Positions 11,545 to 23,900 are shown, counted from the stretch's first letter. The stretch: DNA of 64,000 nt from Charina bottae (GCA_023362775.1 JALMGJ010000020.1:5022001-5086000); one strand, 5' to 3'. Program-made: numbers and translations. The notes: generated from the sequence alone by a model not told the origin.

Positions 11545-11617
11545 GGGGCGTGGTGGCTCAGCGGGTAAGACGCCAGGCTTGTCGATCGGAAGATCACAAT
11601 GCCTATCTTCCACTCCT
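11545..11617 (+). mobile_element. Sauria SINE, tRNA-like head only
   Basis: Positions 11545-11600 match the first 60-70 bases of the Sauria SINE copies (gggcgtggtggctcagcggg...cttgtcgatcggaagatc) and then the similarity stops. The body and the 3' tail are missing. This is the reverse of the usual 5' truncation of retroposed copies. Confidence 0.8.
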
Positions 11618-11684
11618 TGTTGATCTAGGTTTGCCAACCAATTCCAACTTAAATTAATCCTGGAAATTTCCCCCTCCCCAATAA

Positions 11685-11750
11685 ATATTTATTTATTTAT
11701 TTATCACATTTCTTCACCGCCCATCTTGGCAAGCGACTCTGGGTGGTTAT
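11685..11750 (-). mobile_element. L2/CR1-type LINE 3' tail fragment
   Basis: The plus strand shows (TTTA)n followed by tcttcaccgcccatcttggcaagcgactctgggtgg, which is the complement of the same LINE tail as at 9870. Confidence 0.5.
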
Positions 11751-12000
11751 ATATATGTATGTGTTCTACTTACATATGCATGTATATACTTGCCAAAAAC
11801 CAGACTTCATAAATGGGCAGAACCAGAAATAATTTTTAAAATGGTAATTGAATTAACGATTATTGATTAAAAATAACTGCCTATAAAATAAGGTACAGTG
11901 GGAAAGGCAGTGGGAAAGAAAGTAAAAAGGAAGATTAAAGCTGGAAGGAGAGGAGGGAAGACCTGTTTGGTCATTAGAAATAAATAAATAATCACTAGAT

Positions 12001-12294
12001 CAGGGTTTCTCAACCAGGGTTCCCTAGCGAGAGGTCACTAGGGGTTCCCGGGAAGATCACGATTTATTTAAAAAATTATTTCAAATTCAGGCAACTTCAC
12101 ATTAAAGAGGTAAGTTTCATTCTTTATTTTTAGTTTAAGAACACTGTTAATGCATAGATACAGGCATACACATGAAACAAATATAATAATTTTGTAACTT
12201 CTGGCCTATATTTGAGCCTGAATGTGCAGGGGTTCCCCGAGGCCTGAAAAATATTTCAAAGGCTCCTCCAGGGTCAAAAAGTTGAGAAAGGCTG
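12001..12294 (+). mobile_element. Non-autonomous hAT DNA transposon with perfect TSD
   Basis: Terminal inverted repeats are CAGGGTTTCTCAAC and GTTGAGAAAGGCTG. The 8-bp TSD CACTAGAT is perfect at 11993-12000 and 12295-12302. The interior is AT-rich without coding capacity. A relative in the opposite orientation lies at about 58515-58790, so the family is dispersed. Confidence 0.9.
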
Positions 12295-12690
12295 CACTAG
12301 ATTAACTACCTCCCACAAGGAAAGGCTAATCTTCAAGCTAATCTTTAAAGGCCTCCATACTTTTCAGCAGCAGATGTCTATAGTTATTCGCATTTTTTGC
12401 TTCTTTCTTTCTTTTCAATAATTTCTTATCTCCAAACATAAGATGACCCCCACAATTCAGATAATTATTTTGTGGGGAGGGGAAATCCTCATCTTTCACT
12501 CGGGTAAGTGTGGTATTAAAGATGTGCCTCAGAAATCAAGTCAACTGATTATGCATGAAACCCAAGATTGGGCACCAAGATTTTAATAATCTTATATCAT
12601 GTTTTCTTTCAAATAGAACAATGACAGATCATCTTCATCTGATCATGGCTTTACTTAATTAAGATTGCTGTACTTTCAAATCCTCTATAC

Positions 12691-12942
12691 CAGGGCTTTC
12701 CAAAGTGCTGCCACTGGCGACACACCAGTGGCGGCGGCGGCGGCAGCGTGGCGGCGGCATGTGCGTGCATGGTGGCGGCAGCAGCGGCGGCAGCCTCCCC
12801 TAAAACGCGGAAGCACTGATGCCGCGCCGCTGCCGCTGCTGCCATGCACGCGCGCCCCTCCGCTTCCTGGTGGTGTGGCGACACACCACGCTGTATGTGG
12901 CAACACACTTTTGTGTCGCGACACACAGTTTGGAAAGCTCTG
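12691..12942 (+). mobile_element. Non-autonomous hAT DNA transposon, GC-rich family, copy 2
   Basis: The ends read CAGGGCTTTCCAAA and TTTGGAAAGCTCTG. The 8-bp TSD CTCTATAC is perfect at 12683-12690 and 12943-12950. The core is built from GGC triplets (ggcggcggcggcggcagcg) and repeats of tgtgtcgcgacacac near the right end. Alanine-rich and histidine-rich frames across it are triplet artefacts. Confidence 0.92.
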
Positions 12943-13059
12943 CTCTATACTATGTAGTTCATACTATATTTTAGATTTGAGAAACATGATTTTGGCTGAC
13001 ATAAACATATTGCATTTGCATAATGATAGCTGTGTATGGAGTTTTGTAGATGTTACATT

Positions 13060-13830
13060 TAAAATCTGAGTTTGAAGGTATCTTATAGGTCATCTAATCC
13101 AACCCCTTGCTCAGTGTGAGAATCCCCTAAACCAGGGGTCCCCAACCTGTGGGCTCAACTAGTGGGCCGCGGCCTGTTAAGAAGTGGGCCGCACAGCAGG
13201 TGAGCGGTGGTGTTCTGCGTGATTGGCTTCCGCCTGCAAACCCCACCCCCCGGTCTGCATGAGTGGCTCCTGCCTGCAAACCCTGCCCACCGGTCTGCGC
13301 GATTGTCTCCCGCCTGCAAACCCCATCCCCCCCAGTCCGTGGAAAAATTGTCTTCCACGACCGGTCCCTGGTGCCAAAAAGGTTGGGTACCCCTGCCCTG
13401 TACCTCTCCTTCAAACCTGTTCCAGCTTCTCTATTTTTCTTTCAAAATGCAGCCTAAACCAGTATAGAATTCAGTGAAATTATTACCTACCGTGAACTGG
13501 CCACAATGCTCCTGTTAATGGAGCCTAACATTGTACTTGCTTTTTAGCTGCTGTGTCATATGCTTGTCCAGCTGCTGGTCCATTAGTACTCCTAGGTCTT
13601 TTTTACATGTACTGCTGCTAAGACATGTCTCCTCAAACATATGCCTTTCATTTTTTCTAACTGGATGTTCAAGCCTGTTAAGGTCATTTTAAATTGTGAT
13701 ACATTTAAAGTATCCCCCTGGTTTGGTGTAATTTACAAACCTGATAAGAATCACATTTAATCCATCCTCTACATCATTTATAAAGATGTTGGATAGCACT
13801 GGGCTGACACTTCTTTCTTTGACAATGCAG
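13060..13830 (-). mobile_element. CR1-type LINE fragment, split by a hAT insertion
   Basis: Plus-strand text such as ggtcatctaatccaaccccttgctc before 13132, and gctgctggtccattagtactcctaggtcttttt...aagatgttggatagcactgggct after 13396, is the complement of CR1-type 3' sequence seen across birds and reptiles. The hAT element at 13133-13395 interrupts it. The copy is old and non-coding. Confidence 0.6.
13133..13395 (+). mobile_element. Non-autonomous hAT DNA transposon with internal tandem unit
   Basis: The ends are CAGGGGTCCCCAACCT and AGGTTGGGTACCCCTG. The flanking octamers CCCTAAAC (13125-13132) and CCCTGTAC (13396-13403) match at 6 of 8 positions, in line with an aged hAT TSD. Inside, a roughly 40-base unit containing gcctgcaaacccc is present three times between about 13219 and 13335. 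Frames over this region are artefacts of the tandem unit. Confidence 0.82.
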
Positions 13831-14115
13831 AACCGTTTATAAGCACTCGTTATTACTTATTGAAAGTGTTCTTTGTAGCAAAAATAAAAGGTTCTTTCTG
13901 GCAACAAAATGTTTATTTTGGCTGCAGCCCAAATTAATTGGATGAATGGGCAAGAAAGGTGAGTTTCTGGGTGTGTATATGATCTCTCTTTATCTATTAA
14001 TCTGTTGTGTCAACTTTCCATGGTAAGCATCAACACAGCAGCAAGTATGACCTAGTCAGTTGAAGTTGAAAACTGGCTGTATTTGTCCATAGCTATACAA
14101 TATACTATACAATAT

Positions 14116-14444
14116 GAGAGGGGCGTGGTGGCTCAGTGGGTAAGACACCAGGCTTGTCGATCGCAAGTTTGGAGGTTCGAATCCTTAGCCTCGCGTGACG
14201 GAGTGAGCTCCCGCACTCGCCCCAGCTCTTGCCAACCTAGCAATTCGAAAGCATGCAAATGCAAGTAGATTAATAGGTACCACTTCGGTGGGAAGGTAAC
14301 AGCGTTCTGCGCGTGTCGTGCGGCCACATGACCATGGAAGCGTCTTTGGACAACGCTGGCTCTTCGGCTAAGAAATGGAGATGAGCACCAGCCCCTAGAG
14401 TCGGACACGACTGCACAAATGTGTGGGGGAACCTTTACCTTTTC
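14116..14444 (+). mobile_element. Sauria-type SINE, full length with TSD
   Basis: It has the same structure as the copy at 4281: tRNA-like boxes, body, gtcggacacgactgcacaaa and ACCTTTACCTT tail. The TSD CTATACAATAT lies at 14105-14115 and 14445-14455. Confidence 0.92.
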
Positions 14445-14730
14445 CTATACAATATACCAAGTATCATATGATGATGAACAACTAATTTTTGAAGCTAGAG
14501 AACAATTTTACTTCTTTATTATTATACTTTTATGGACACCATGCAACATTTCCTAAATTGATTGTAATCCACAATAATTTATTTCATAATATATCTATTA
14601 AACTTAAAAGTGCCAGAACATTCTTTGTTTTATTATGCCAAAACAATTGTTAAAAAGTAGGCATATGGTCATTGCTTAGATGAAGTGGCATAGGCTGAAT
14701 ACAAGAATACAATAAAATGAGAGTGTGGGT

Positions 14731-14965
14731 TGCTTCACATAGCTGACCTTGGCTAATCTTGAAAAAGTTAAGATGGGTGGGACCTGGTTAACATGTGGAT
14801 GGGAGATTACCATGAAATGCCAAGGTTGTGGGCTGGAAGTTGAAAAAAACATCCCAGAAGAAGGCTATATCAAAACCTCTTATATACTGATGCCAGGAAA
14901 ACAACATGAAGATGTTTATGTAGTCACAAGGAGCTGAGCTGGACTTGAAGGAGATTTTACCTTTT
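14731..14965 (+). mobile_element. 5S rRNA-derived SINE (SINE3-type)
   Basis: The first 95 bases track 5S rRNA: agctgaccttggctaatctt, then aagttaagatgggtgggacctggtta, then tggatgggaga, corresponding to the internal control region of a 5S gene. The 5S part is followed by an unrelated body ending agtcacaaggagctgagctgg and a tail ATTTTACCTTTTT, which resembles the Sauria SINE tail. Substitutions throughout and the added body rule out a functional 5S gene. Confidence 0.72.
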
Positions 14966-17940
14966 TCTTAGTTTAATTATTTTGCTATTCTGGGATTTTA
15001 GTATGTTTGTCAATTACAATGTTATTGGTGAAAGCTAAAACATTTTCACATAAAGAAATTCATCTTTTTGCCACACTAGTTAAATTGGCCTCTAACACTT
15101 AAATCGGATGTTTAGTTTATTATCTGTTACTTAAAGCCTGAAATTATATTACCACAAAACATTTGAGGTATGGCCAAAGTGGGATTTATCTATTTGAAAA
15201 CTGGAAGAAAAAATATTCTACATCAACATCTGTTGTAGATGCTTGCCTGTAGTTTCAATGTAATTATATGTTGTTGTAGGGCCAGATATCCCTGGATTAC
15301 AATCCAAATTGCTTGCATGTGTGGGGATGGGTCAAAGAATTAAACTGAGTTGAAAACACTATGAGGAATGCAACTTAGAAATAGATAATTGATTCAATTC
15401 AGCACTTTTCCCCCTAAACTTTGAACTAATTTGCTTAAACATCAGTTTTAATATTTATTTCCTTTATTTTTGTCTTAGCATCTTAATTTCCTTTCCTTGT
15501 TCTGATGGTGCCTACTAATCCTTCGTGCTTTTGCAAAGCTGATTTTTCTCTCTTTCAAATGAATATCATACAAATTAACTGCTGTTTGATTAGCATGCAA
15601 TTATGATGTGACTCATGACAGTTTAGACAAAGCATCGTATCTGCATCTTAAGAGCAAGATAAATGTTTGACTGATATCTTTACAACACTGTAAATATATC
15701 ATAGCTTATTGGCAGTTCTATATTTGCTAATCTTTTCTTAGTTTGCCTTCTGTAGAGTAGAGGGATGATGTTTCTACACCGTTGCTTCTCCTTGAGTAAG
15801 ACTGAATCACTGTGAAGTAAATGATGTTATGGGTACTGCTGTCTTATTAGCTTTGGCATCTCCACTAACTATGGATGCTAATTAATGTATAATGTGACCT
15901 GTAGCAAATCATTTGGCTATTAAAATGGTTGGCTCACTTCCTTCCAAAAGGTGAAAGGAGAAGTTGTGAAACTTCCTGTGGGAAGGCACAGAATGATGAA
16001 TTTGGAACTGCTTCACAGTGTGACTTAACTATGGATAAAAAGGCAACTGTTTGGGAACTGAAATTCTATTCTCATTTTTGAATGATGTGTCCAGGAATCT
16101 CTTCATACATATTATTATTACTGCATACTCCTAATATCAGCTTCTTTCTTAGCCTACACTATACTACTATGGTGTCAAGATACTGTATTTACTTTACATT
16201 TTGTTATCACAGCATTTGTTTTACCTTAAAAAAGAATGTAATTCATTGTTAAGGTAAATTCATTGTTTCCACTCTTAAGCCCACAGTAATACTATAGTAC
16301 TATTTTGTGGAGTGCACAGTGTAAAAACATTTTAATTTCAAAACACCCAAAACTGGCTACTTATCAGCTTGCTTGGTCAAGCTATGGTTAATGAGCATTG
16401 ACATTACTGAAACTTAACACTGTCTTTTACTGTGTGCAGCCATTTCCGTCTCCTTTCTCTCTAAATGTTTACCCAAATGTGCCCAATTAGGCTTCAAGCA
16501 CATGCTGCAAGTCTACAGGGAGGCATTCCTGAGGAATTAAAACAACCAGTGTGCCTGAAGACCATTGCTTTCATTTGGATTCTTACCAGTTTGCAATTGA
16601 AAGTCTGCTTGGATCAATAGTTGCTCTCTATAGGGAGTGCTGATACTGGGCCAGAAGAATATACAGAGACAAATGAAAACCAGAGATAAATACCTGCTTT
16701 TTGCAATCTATATTTCTTTTACTAACTTCTGACTGTTTATATAATCAAACAAACTAAAGGCAAAAGGAGCTTCCAAAGATGAAAAAGAAACTGCAAATAT
16801 AAAAGGTTCTTTTCTTGCTTCAGTTCTATGTGGCCCAAGATAAATGGATCACAACATAGCTATTTCATATCCAATGGTAAGAAGAATTTGGAATTCATCA
16901 TGGAAATCCAAGGTTCCTAAAATGATGGGGAGAGCCAAGAGGAAACTTACAGTCTGTCTTCACAGGGCTAGACTCAGTGAAGAATGAAAAGCAAATGTCT
17001 TCTGTTCAAATAGTTCCTAATATCTGTAGTAGTGATAAATTTTCATTTTTTGTCAAACTAAACAAGTCATTGGGACATGCAAATAATTGAACAATAATAA
17101 GTGAGACAATAAAATAAGAGTAAAGTAAAATAAGTATTGTTAAATAAAACAATAACATAAATGAGAAATTCCCAGCTCAATCTTTGTTTCAGCTACCTCC
17201 CCATGGAGGGTAGGAAAGTGCAGCGCTCCAGAGGACAATTGAGCAGATAAATCAGATGTACACTTTGTATAAAGGCTAGTAAATTGCTGTGCTGATCAAG
17301 GTATGCAAGCAAAGAATGCCTAAGAGATAGGGAAGAGAGGGATTGAGGTACATCTAAACCCTATCTAGTCCAAAGCTATACCTCAAATTCATCTACAAAA
17401 TGGCCAGGCTGACAGCAGTCCTATCTACTTTTCTAGCACTTTCAATCCATGTGCTCTTGAGCAATGCCAATCCTAAAATGAGGCTGGGTTGCAGTCCTGC
17501 TTCAACTATCCGAATATCAGTGTAGCTGGCTTCTGGCTATTTTCAAAAGTGGACTGCCCTATGATAGATTTAACAAGATTTAGGGTTCTTCCTTCTTAAA
17601 GTTCTGCATTCCTTTCATTCTTACAAGGCATAATCTAGCCAAAGTGAAGGAAGTTGAAATCGGTTTAATTTCAGTGTAACAGATTATAGCAGGTGCTTAC
17701 TCTCCCACCAAAATAATGGGATTCAGAAGCACTTTAAGTCATGTTCTTACACCATGTCAGTCTATGCCTAAAATCAATAGAGCATAGGGGATACTTTTTG
17801 TGCTTGTTCTTGGTGAAATGATGTTCTCATTATGCTTTTTGAGAATGCATTTTAGTGTTTAGTGCATTGTTGTACAAACACATATGCATTACAGTTCAGC
17901 TCCATGTCCTAAGGCTCTAGGCATTAAATATCAATGTCTC
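14966..17940. other. Unassigned AT-rich sequence, no gene seen
   Basis: A long stretch without recognisable repeats or open frames of note. The segment at about 15540-15760 (containing ttagcatgcaattatgatgtgactcatgacag) looks like it could be conserved non-coding DNA, but this cannot be tested without an alignment. A 34-base block at about 16155-16188 is identical to 11403-11436. Confidence 0.4.
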
Positions 17941-17952
17941 TATGCTTGGATG

Positions 17953-18285
17953 AGGGGCGTGGTGGCTCAACGGGTAAAACGCCAGGCTTGTCGATCGGAA
18001 GATTGCAAGTTCGGAGGTTCGAATCCCTAGCCCTGCGTGCGGAGTGAGCTCCCGCACTAGCTCCAGCTCTTGCCAACCTAGCAATTCGAAAGCATGCAAA
18101 TGCAAGTAGATGAATAGGTACGACTTCGATGGGTAGGTAACAGCGTTCCACGCGCGTCATGCGGCCACATGACCGTGGAAGTGTCTTCGGACAACGCTGG
18201 CTCTTCGGCTAAGAAACGGAGATGAGCACGGGCCCCTAGAGTTGGACACGACTGCACAATTGTGTGGGGGGAACCTTTACCTTTT
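17953..18285 (+). mobile_element. Sauria-type SINE, full length with TSD
   Basis: Same head, body and tail as the other copies. The perfect 12-bp TSD TATGCTTGGATG lies at 17941-17952 and 18286-18297. Confidence 0.93.
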
Positions 18286-18297
18286 TATGCTTGGATG

Positions 18298-20010
18298 CAT
18301 AGAGACAAAACGCTTGTATTACATTTTCCCCTTCTATCTGTCTTATAATAAACTCTGCAGAATGTGATGGTGAATATACCAGCTTTACAGTTGTAGTATA
18401 ACTATTATCAGAACTATCACAACATGGAAGATTTTATTAGAAAATAGATTTTAGAAAGAAGGAAACTATTGCCATTGCTTTTCTTAGAACTGTAAGAAAG
18501 GCCCTCCCACAGTGACCAAGAAGATGCCAATAGAAAGCCCAGAAACAGGAGAAGATATATAAATTTACTACTATGCTTCAGAAAGGATTATTTTAATTTT
18601 TTTCTGGTAGTAAAAATGGGGGATTTTTAAATCTAAAACTACCCAAGACACACTTCTTGAACTGATATGGAAACCAAAACAGAGATATCTTTTAATATTT
18701 GAACTTCCCTGAATTTTCCAATCTATTTTTTAAAATTTGCATGCAAACATTTGTAGACTAGATTAAATGCTTATATTATTGAAATATTTCACAAAAATGA
18801 AATCATTAGGAAAAGTGCAAAACTGTGGGTGTGAGGCAAAAAATTGCATACAAATATGAAAGAAATGAAGATGAAAATCTATACCTATGTAAGAGAGACA
18901 GAGGACAGCAGGCCGCAACCGCTATAGAAGCTCCTCACCTGTACTAATTATTCCTGTCAGGGCTGTTACGGCCAACGGCCTTGTGGAAGGATCCTAGAAG
19001 TTTCTTTTTTCTTAGGAGTTACTGTGTTTTATTTATGATTTTCCTACTGATTGCAAATCACTTTAGGAAGCCACTGAAAGGTAACTTATTTATATGTTAA
19101 AATGAATGAATGAATGAATGAATGAATGAATGAATGAATGAATGAATGAATGAATGAAGATTTAAAAATCATAAATTGGTATAGAACCAGGGTGAAATGG
19201 GTTTAAGAATAATGAGAAACTGAGAGAAATTAAAATTAAATAATGAGAAACTGAAAGAAATTAAAATGTATTGTCTACTTCGGAAGGAAGGGCTACTACA
19301 GCCAACCTATTAGGCTAGGACACAGAGGTTATAAATGTGAATATGGATGAATTTTCCTCCATGAAACATGATATGGAATGCTGATCTGTATTGCTAGGGA
19401 GTGTTATGTATAGGTACAATGTTCCTGCAGATAACTCTCACTGCTACTTGTGATGTCATGTAGCCACTTAGTAATCTGGCCAGGAGTGTCATTAGCATTT
19501 TATGATATCTGAAAGTATTCCAGTGACAGAATTTGGGAAGCTAGCAATGTTATTTTTTTTGGTTCTCCAAATGCGTTGTACAACCTGGAAGCTATAAGAG
19601 ATAGAAGAATATAGTCATGTTGAATTGTGAGAAAGAAAATAAATATTGAGGCTTTATCACTAAATCCTTCTATCTAGAAGTGTTCTTGAGATGAAATGAA
19701 CAGCAGCTCCCTTTCACTTGAATATTTACCTGCTTGCCATTTCTTGATTTAAAATAAGATTCTGATTTTTATTGTGATTTTGCCTGGAATAATAATAACA
19801 ATAATGAAGACTTACAGTAAAAAGTAGAATGTAAGTAGCCAATTGACTTCTCTTGCTGCTGAGTTGGTAGAAATTATAATTCAGTAGAAATGAAGAAACT
19901 TACTCCTTTCCTTTATTAATGGATTTTTCTGCCAATTAATTTGTCTTAAAAATAATATATAACATAACATGTAACATGTGAGTAAGTACACCATTGCCAT
20001 ATAGTTTCTT
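18298..20010. other. Unassigned sequence with one microsatellite
   Basis: AT-rich, no gene seen. The clear feature is the (AATG)n tract listed separately. Confidence 0.4.
19101..19158. repeat. (AATG)n microsatellite
   Basis: About 14 uninterrupted tetranucleotide units. Confidence 0.95.
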
Positions 20011-20029
20011 ATAACATTAAACAAATGAG

Positions 20030-20298
20030 GTTTTTTTGGGGGAGGGTTGCCTTTGAGTCAGTTTTTGACTCCTGGCGACTGCCTGGACTGGTCCCTGCGA
20101 TTTTCTTGGCAAGATTTCAGAACTGGTTTGCATTTGATACTGGTTTGCCATTGATAACCCCCCAAAAAGTCTAGGGCTGAGAGAGAGGGACTGGCCCAAG
20201 GTCCCCCAGCTGGCTTTGTGCCTCAGGCGGGACTAGAACTCATGGTCTCCCAGGTTCTAGGCTGATGGTTTAACCACTACATCAAACTGGCTCTCTAA
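20030..20298 (-). mobile_element. tRNA-derived SINE related to the unit-bearing family
   Basis: On minus it begins gagccagtttgatgtagtgg, passes ttctagtcccgcctgaggc and tgggccagtccctctctctcagccctag like the unit-bearing SINEs, but then continues tggcaaaccag...cttgccaagaaaatcgcagg...gccaggagtcaaaaactgact to a different 3' end. It shares one internal unit with that family and may show how the shared head was joined to different tails. Confidence 0.7.
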
Positions 20299-20607
20299 AC
20301 AAATGAGTAGAGCAATGTATATCATTTTGCCTTGCTTTCTTTGCTTTAGTGGAATCTTGCAATTGTCAGTTTTGTGTTTATTATATATTTTAAAAAGCTA
20401 AGAATTTTGTGGAAGCTGAAAGGCTAATATGTTTATTAGAGCATAAGCTTTCATGGCCTTGATCAGTGACAAGTATTTTGTGTATATATAGTGGGAAGGA
20501 ATGTTAACATTGTTAGCAGTGAGTAACACAAGGGCTCACTGCCTCCTTCCTTTTTCTTTTTATACATTGTCACTTGATAATTGTTCATCAAGTAGTCATT
20601 ATAAGAA

Positions 20608-20945
20608 GAACACAGAATCTTAGAATTGGATAGTTGAAAGGGATGACACAGGTCACCTAGTCCAACAACCCTCTGTAATGTTCAAGAAAACGAATTCAAT
20701 CATCCTCGAGAGGCAGCTGTCCACAACCTCCTTAAAAAGCTCCAAAGATGGAGAACCTACAACTTCTGTTGGTAGATTGTTCCATTTTGGTACAGATTTT
20801 ACCATCAAGAAATTTTTCTTTATATTTAAGTGAAATCTAGATAGCTACAACTTAGGCTCATTATTTCTGGTCCTAGTTTCTGTGGCAATGGAAAATAGTT
20901 CCACACTATGGAGGTAGTGAACACTTATGCTACTGTCAGGACCTC
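20608..20945 (-). mobile_element. CR1 LINE 3' end, 5'-truncated
   Basis: The plus strand reads acagaatcttagaattgga...ggtcacctagtccaacaaccc...ccacaacctccttaaaaagctcc...gttggtagattgttcca...atttttctttat, the complement of the classic CR1 3' region including the attct-type terminal repeat. No coding part remains. Confidence 0.8.
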
Positions 20946-23900
20946 AGAAAGAAGACTTTTTAAAAGCAAGGGAAGAAGGGGAAAGATCCAGCCATCATTG
21001 TTCTCTCTCCCCCACCCCAAATGCTGAATGAAATTGATCCCTCCCTTTCAGTTTGAACTACCATCTTTCTTTAATGGAACAAATCTGAAGCAGAATTCAA
21101 CATAGCACTAACTAAAAAGGCTCACAAACACAAAAAGATTGGTATTGCCACAAATAGGAACAACAAATACCTGTACAAGAAAAGGTTTTATTTATAATTT
21201 TATTTTCAATGTGTAAAGCTTTTTTTATTGATTACTGTGCAAAAAAAATGAATGAGAAGAAAACCTACACCATAAACAAACGGGCTGTATTTTTTTTAAA
21301 AGGGGTTCAGATTGATTCCATCATCGTATATAGCATGGAAAAAATAAACAGGTATAATTTTTTAAATTGTTATCTGAACAGGGTGAAATTTACAGGGAAG
21401 TCATAGAATTATAAGTGAAAGAAGCATGCCAAATTTTATAGAAATTGGTACAAAGGACTTTGAGCTATATGCCTTTAAGTATCTTTTTAAAGTGCCCATA
21501 ATAGTTTTGCCTTTTACTGAAAATGTTTAAAGGTTTAAATTTACAGGAAAGCTAGATCACTATTAAGAGATTAAGGCTAAAAACTATGAAGCAAAAATGG
21601 ATTCTACATTGAGGAATATATGAGGCAAATTTCAGGCTGATAATTTGGTAGATTTTTGTGCAAAGAAAAGGGGTACTAGCAAGGATAAATGATGATGTCA
21701 GGCTGATTGTGAAGGGTTCACAATGAGGGAGAAATGTAAGGGATTTGCTTACTCATTTTTTCACCATAAAGCAAATATAGTCCTTAAGACAGCCAGGTAG
21801 ATAAGACAGCCACAGAATGTCTTACTTCTCTAAGGATAGAAGAGGACCAGCTAGCCAATGTGAGCAAATGGCTAAACTGAGAATTCTCTCTTGAGCTTTT
21901 TCCATGCATACACACTCAAGATGCTATGACTGGGGCAACTGATGATAATGTCATCACAAGTATCACTCTAAGGCAGACTTGCCAGTCACTGAATCCAGCA
22001 CTCCCTTTCCTAACCAAGGCATTTTATGAGATAAAGCACCAAGTTTTTTTTTTTTAATGGCTCACAACACAGCTCCTGAGCAACATATTGGAGATGGAAT
22101 CTCGTGGAGAATTCTGTATCAGGCAGAGGGCGAAGCAGAGCCACTCTACATGCCTGAAGTGAATTAAAAACTATCCCAAATTATCTGGATCTGCTCTGGG
22201 TTTGGGATTAATGGCAAGTTGGGATACAGCCCTATCTGACAAATATTATGTTGCTCAGATCATTGTATTCCACAGTATTAAAAAAAATAGAGAAAACTCA
22301 ATCTTTAAAAAAATATTCATTCTAACAGAAATTTTAGTTAAAGACAGATTGCCTACACCAGTGTTTGCAATCTGTTAGAGAAAAATATATGCATTTTTGC
22401 TGTGGCTGTTTATATTTCTGATTACAAATTGATTATTACCACTTAGAAGGGTCGGGGCCTATAAATTGATGTAGCGCTATTTGGAGGATGAGCCACTTCC
22501 TAACCTTTGCGTTTCATCATTATGAACATAGAAACAAGCCAAAGAGTGCCGATCTGTATTGCATGATACAACGTGCAAGAGAACAATTATACGGCAGCAG
22601 ATTTCACTAGGAAATTGCCAACTGCTACTCTGTTTGCAGAAATTGTTAGATAGGGCAGCAGTTTTTTTAAAATTATTGCTGCAAAAGTGTATATTTAATG
22701 CACATTGTGTTGAAAAAAATCTTAAGTATCATCATATTAGAGTTGGGAGGAGAGAAAAAAAGAGATGGATGGAAGGAATTCTGAACAAAATACTAACTAC
22801 ACTCTGCCTTTTCATGTTAGGGTAGGGAACCTGCATCCTTGAGATTTTGTTGGACTCCAAAGCAGGTGAACCCCAGCCAGAATAAGCAATGAGTAAAAAT
22901 GACTGGAGTTAGTGGACACCAATTATTTATGGTCTCTGACCATAAATCAGTAAAGTAAGCAAGCATATAGCAATACAGAAGGGCACCGATCACCCATCCC
23001 TCTGGTGGATCTGAAGGAATGCATAGAGTTGATATCGCAGATCTTCAAGATTACAGAAATCATGTGTATAAAAGTTTATATATTTTTTCTTAGAGAAAGT
23101 GGGTACAAGTGATAACCAACTTGCATGTTACATGTAACTTGAAGCTTTTTTTAAAAAAAGCATCTCCTAAAAAAATGATGCTTTATCCATGAAGGGTAAA
23201 TATTACTATTTATTGCTTTGGTTCTCAGTAGGGACTCCGATCTAGCTGAGCTTCTTGAGAGAAGAAAGTAAAACCTTTTTATTTCTGCTTGATACTGGTG
23301 CAGTGAAAAGAAAATACTTCTACAAATCTTATGCTGTAGAATCAATGCAATTCCACTGAATATCACAGAAACAATCTAAGAACATATATTTAAATTGCAT
23401 TGCAAAAATATTCTGGAACTGAAATTTCCTGGTTATACAGTATATCTCCAGATATGAAAATCAGTAGCAAAAGGAAAATAACCTCAGTGGCATGAGAAAT
23501 AAATGGTGTTGCTCATGCTTCTACCATTATTGTAATATTCTAAAATACTAGTTTTCCCCCCACCTCAGTTTATCTAGGCTTCTGTCTGCTAACAGAATAG
23601 AATATACTGGCAGTATTGATTTCCGCTGCTAATATTCCCACATTTCTCCAAAATCTGCTTCAAAATTGAGAGACTTCCTGAAACAGAGTATGTGTGTGCA
23701 GGGGAGGAGAAAAGAGGAAACCCTCAGTGCATTAGTGCAAATAGATGGAACCCTTTGGCTGGGACAGAACGAGGTAAGGTGTAGCTTTTATTCCATCTAG
23801 TAAAAGAGAATTGTTTTTTTAAAAATAGAAATCATTTCCGTTTTTCTACTAAACGGAGAACACAATTGATTGGAATGGATGAGAACAAAATAGGATCTTT

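Larger units (their letters stand above)
11428..12516. mobile_element. Old MITE with inverted ends, interrupted by later insertions
   Basis: The left end ATACTGTATTTACTTGAAGGAGAAGATGACCC is matched in inverted form by the right end, which reads ataagatgaccccc...cttcatctttcactcgggtaagtgtggtat near 12430-12516. Between them sit a (GA)n tract, a Sauria SINE head (11545), a LINE tail (11690) and a complete hAT element (12001), so the original short element has been expanded by nesting. Confidence 0.45.

Noticed and set aside
12651..13069. Alanine-rich and histidine-rich frames, also at 26560-26863 and 37680-37955
   Set aside because: They arise from GGC/GCN triplet runs in hAT cores and stop at or just beyond the element borders.
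13127..13477. Proline-rich overlapping frames
   Set aside because: They reflect the 40-base tandem unit of a hAT element read in different frames.
14741..14830. 5S rRNA gene
   Set aside because: Substitutions are scattered through the 5S-like part and a SINE body and tail follow.
22559..22825. An 88-codon plus frame and other frames of 60-100 codons in the AT-rich spacers
   Set aside because: No domain, no codon bias and no splice-supported context; such lengths are expected by chance.
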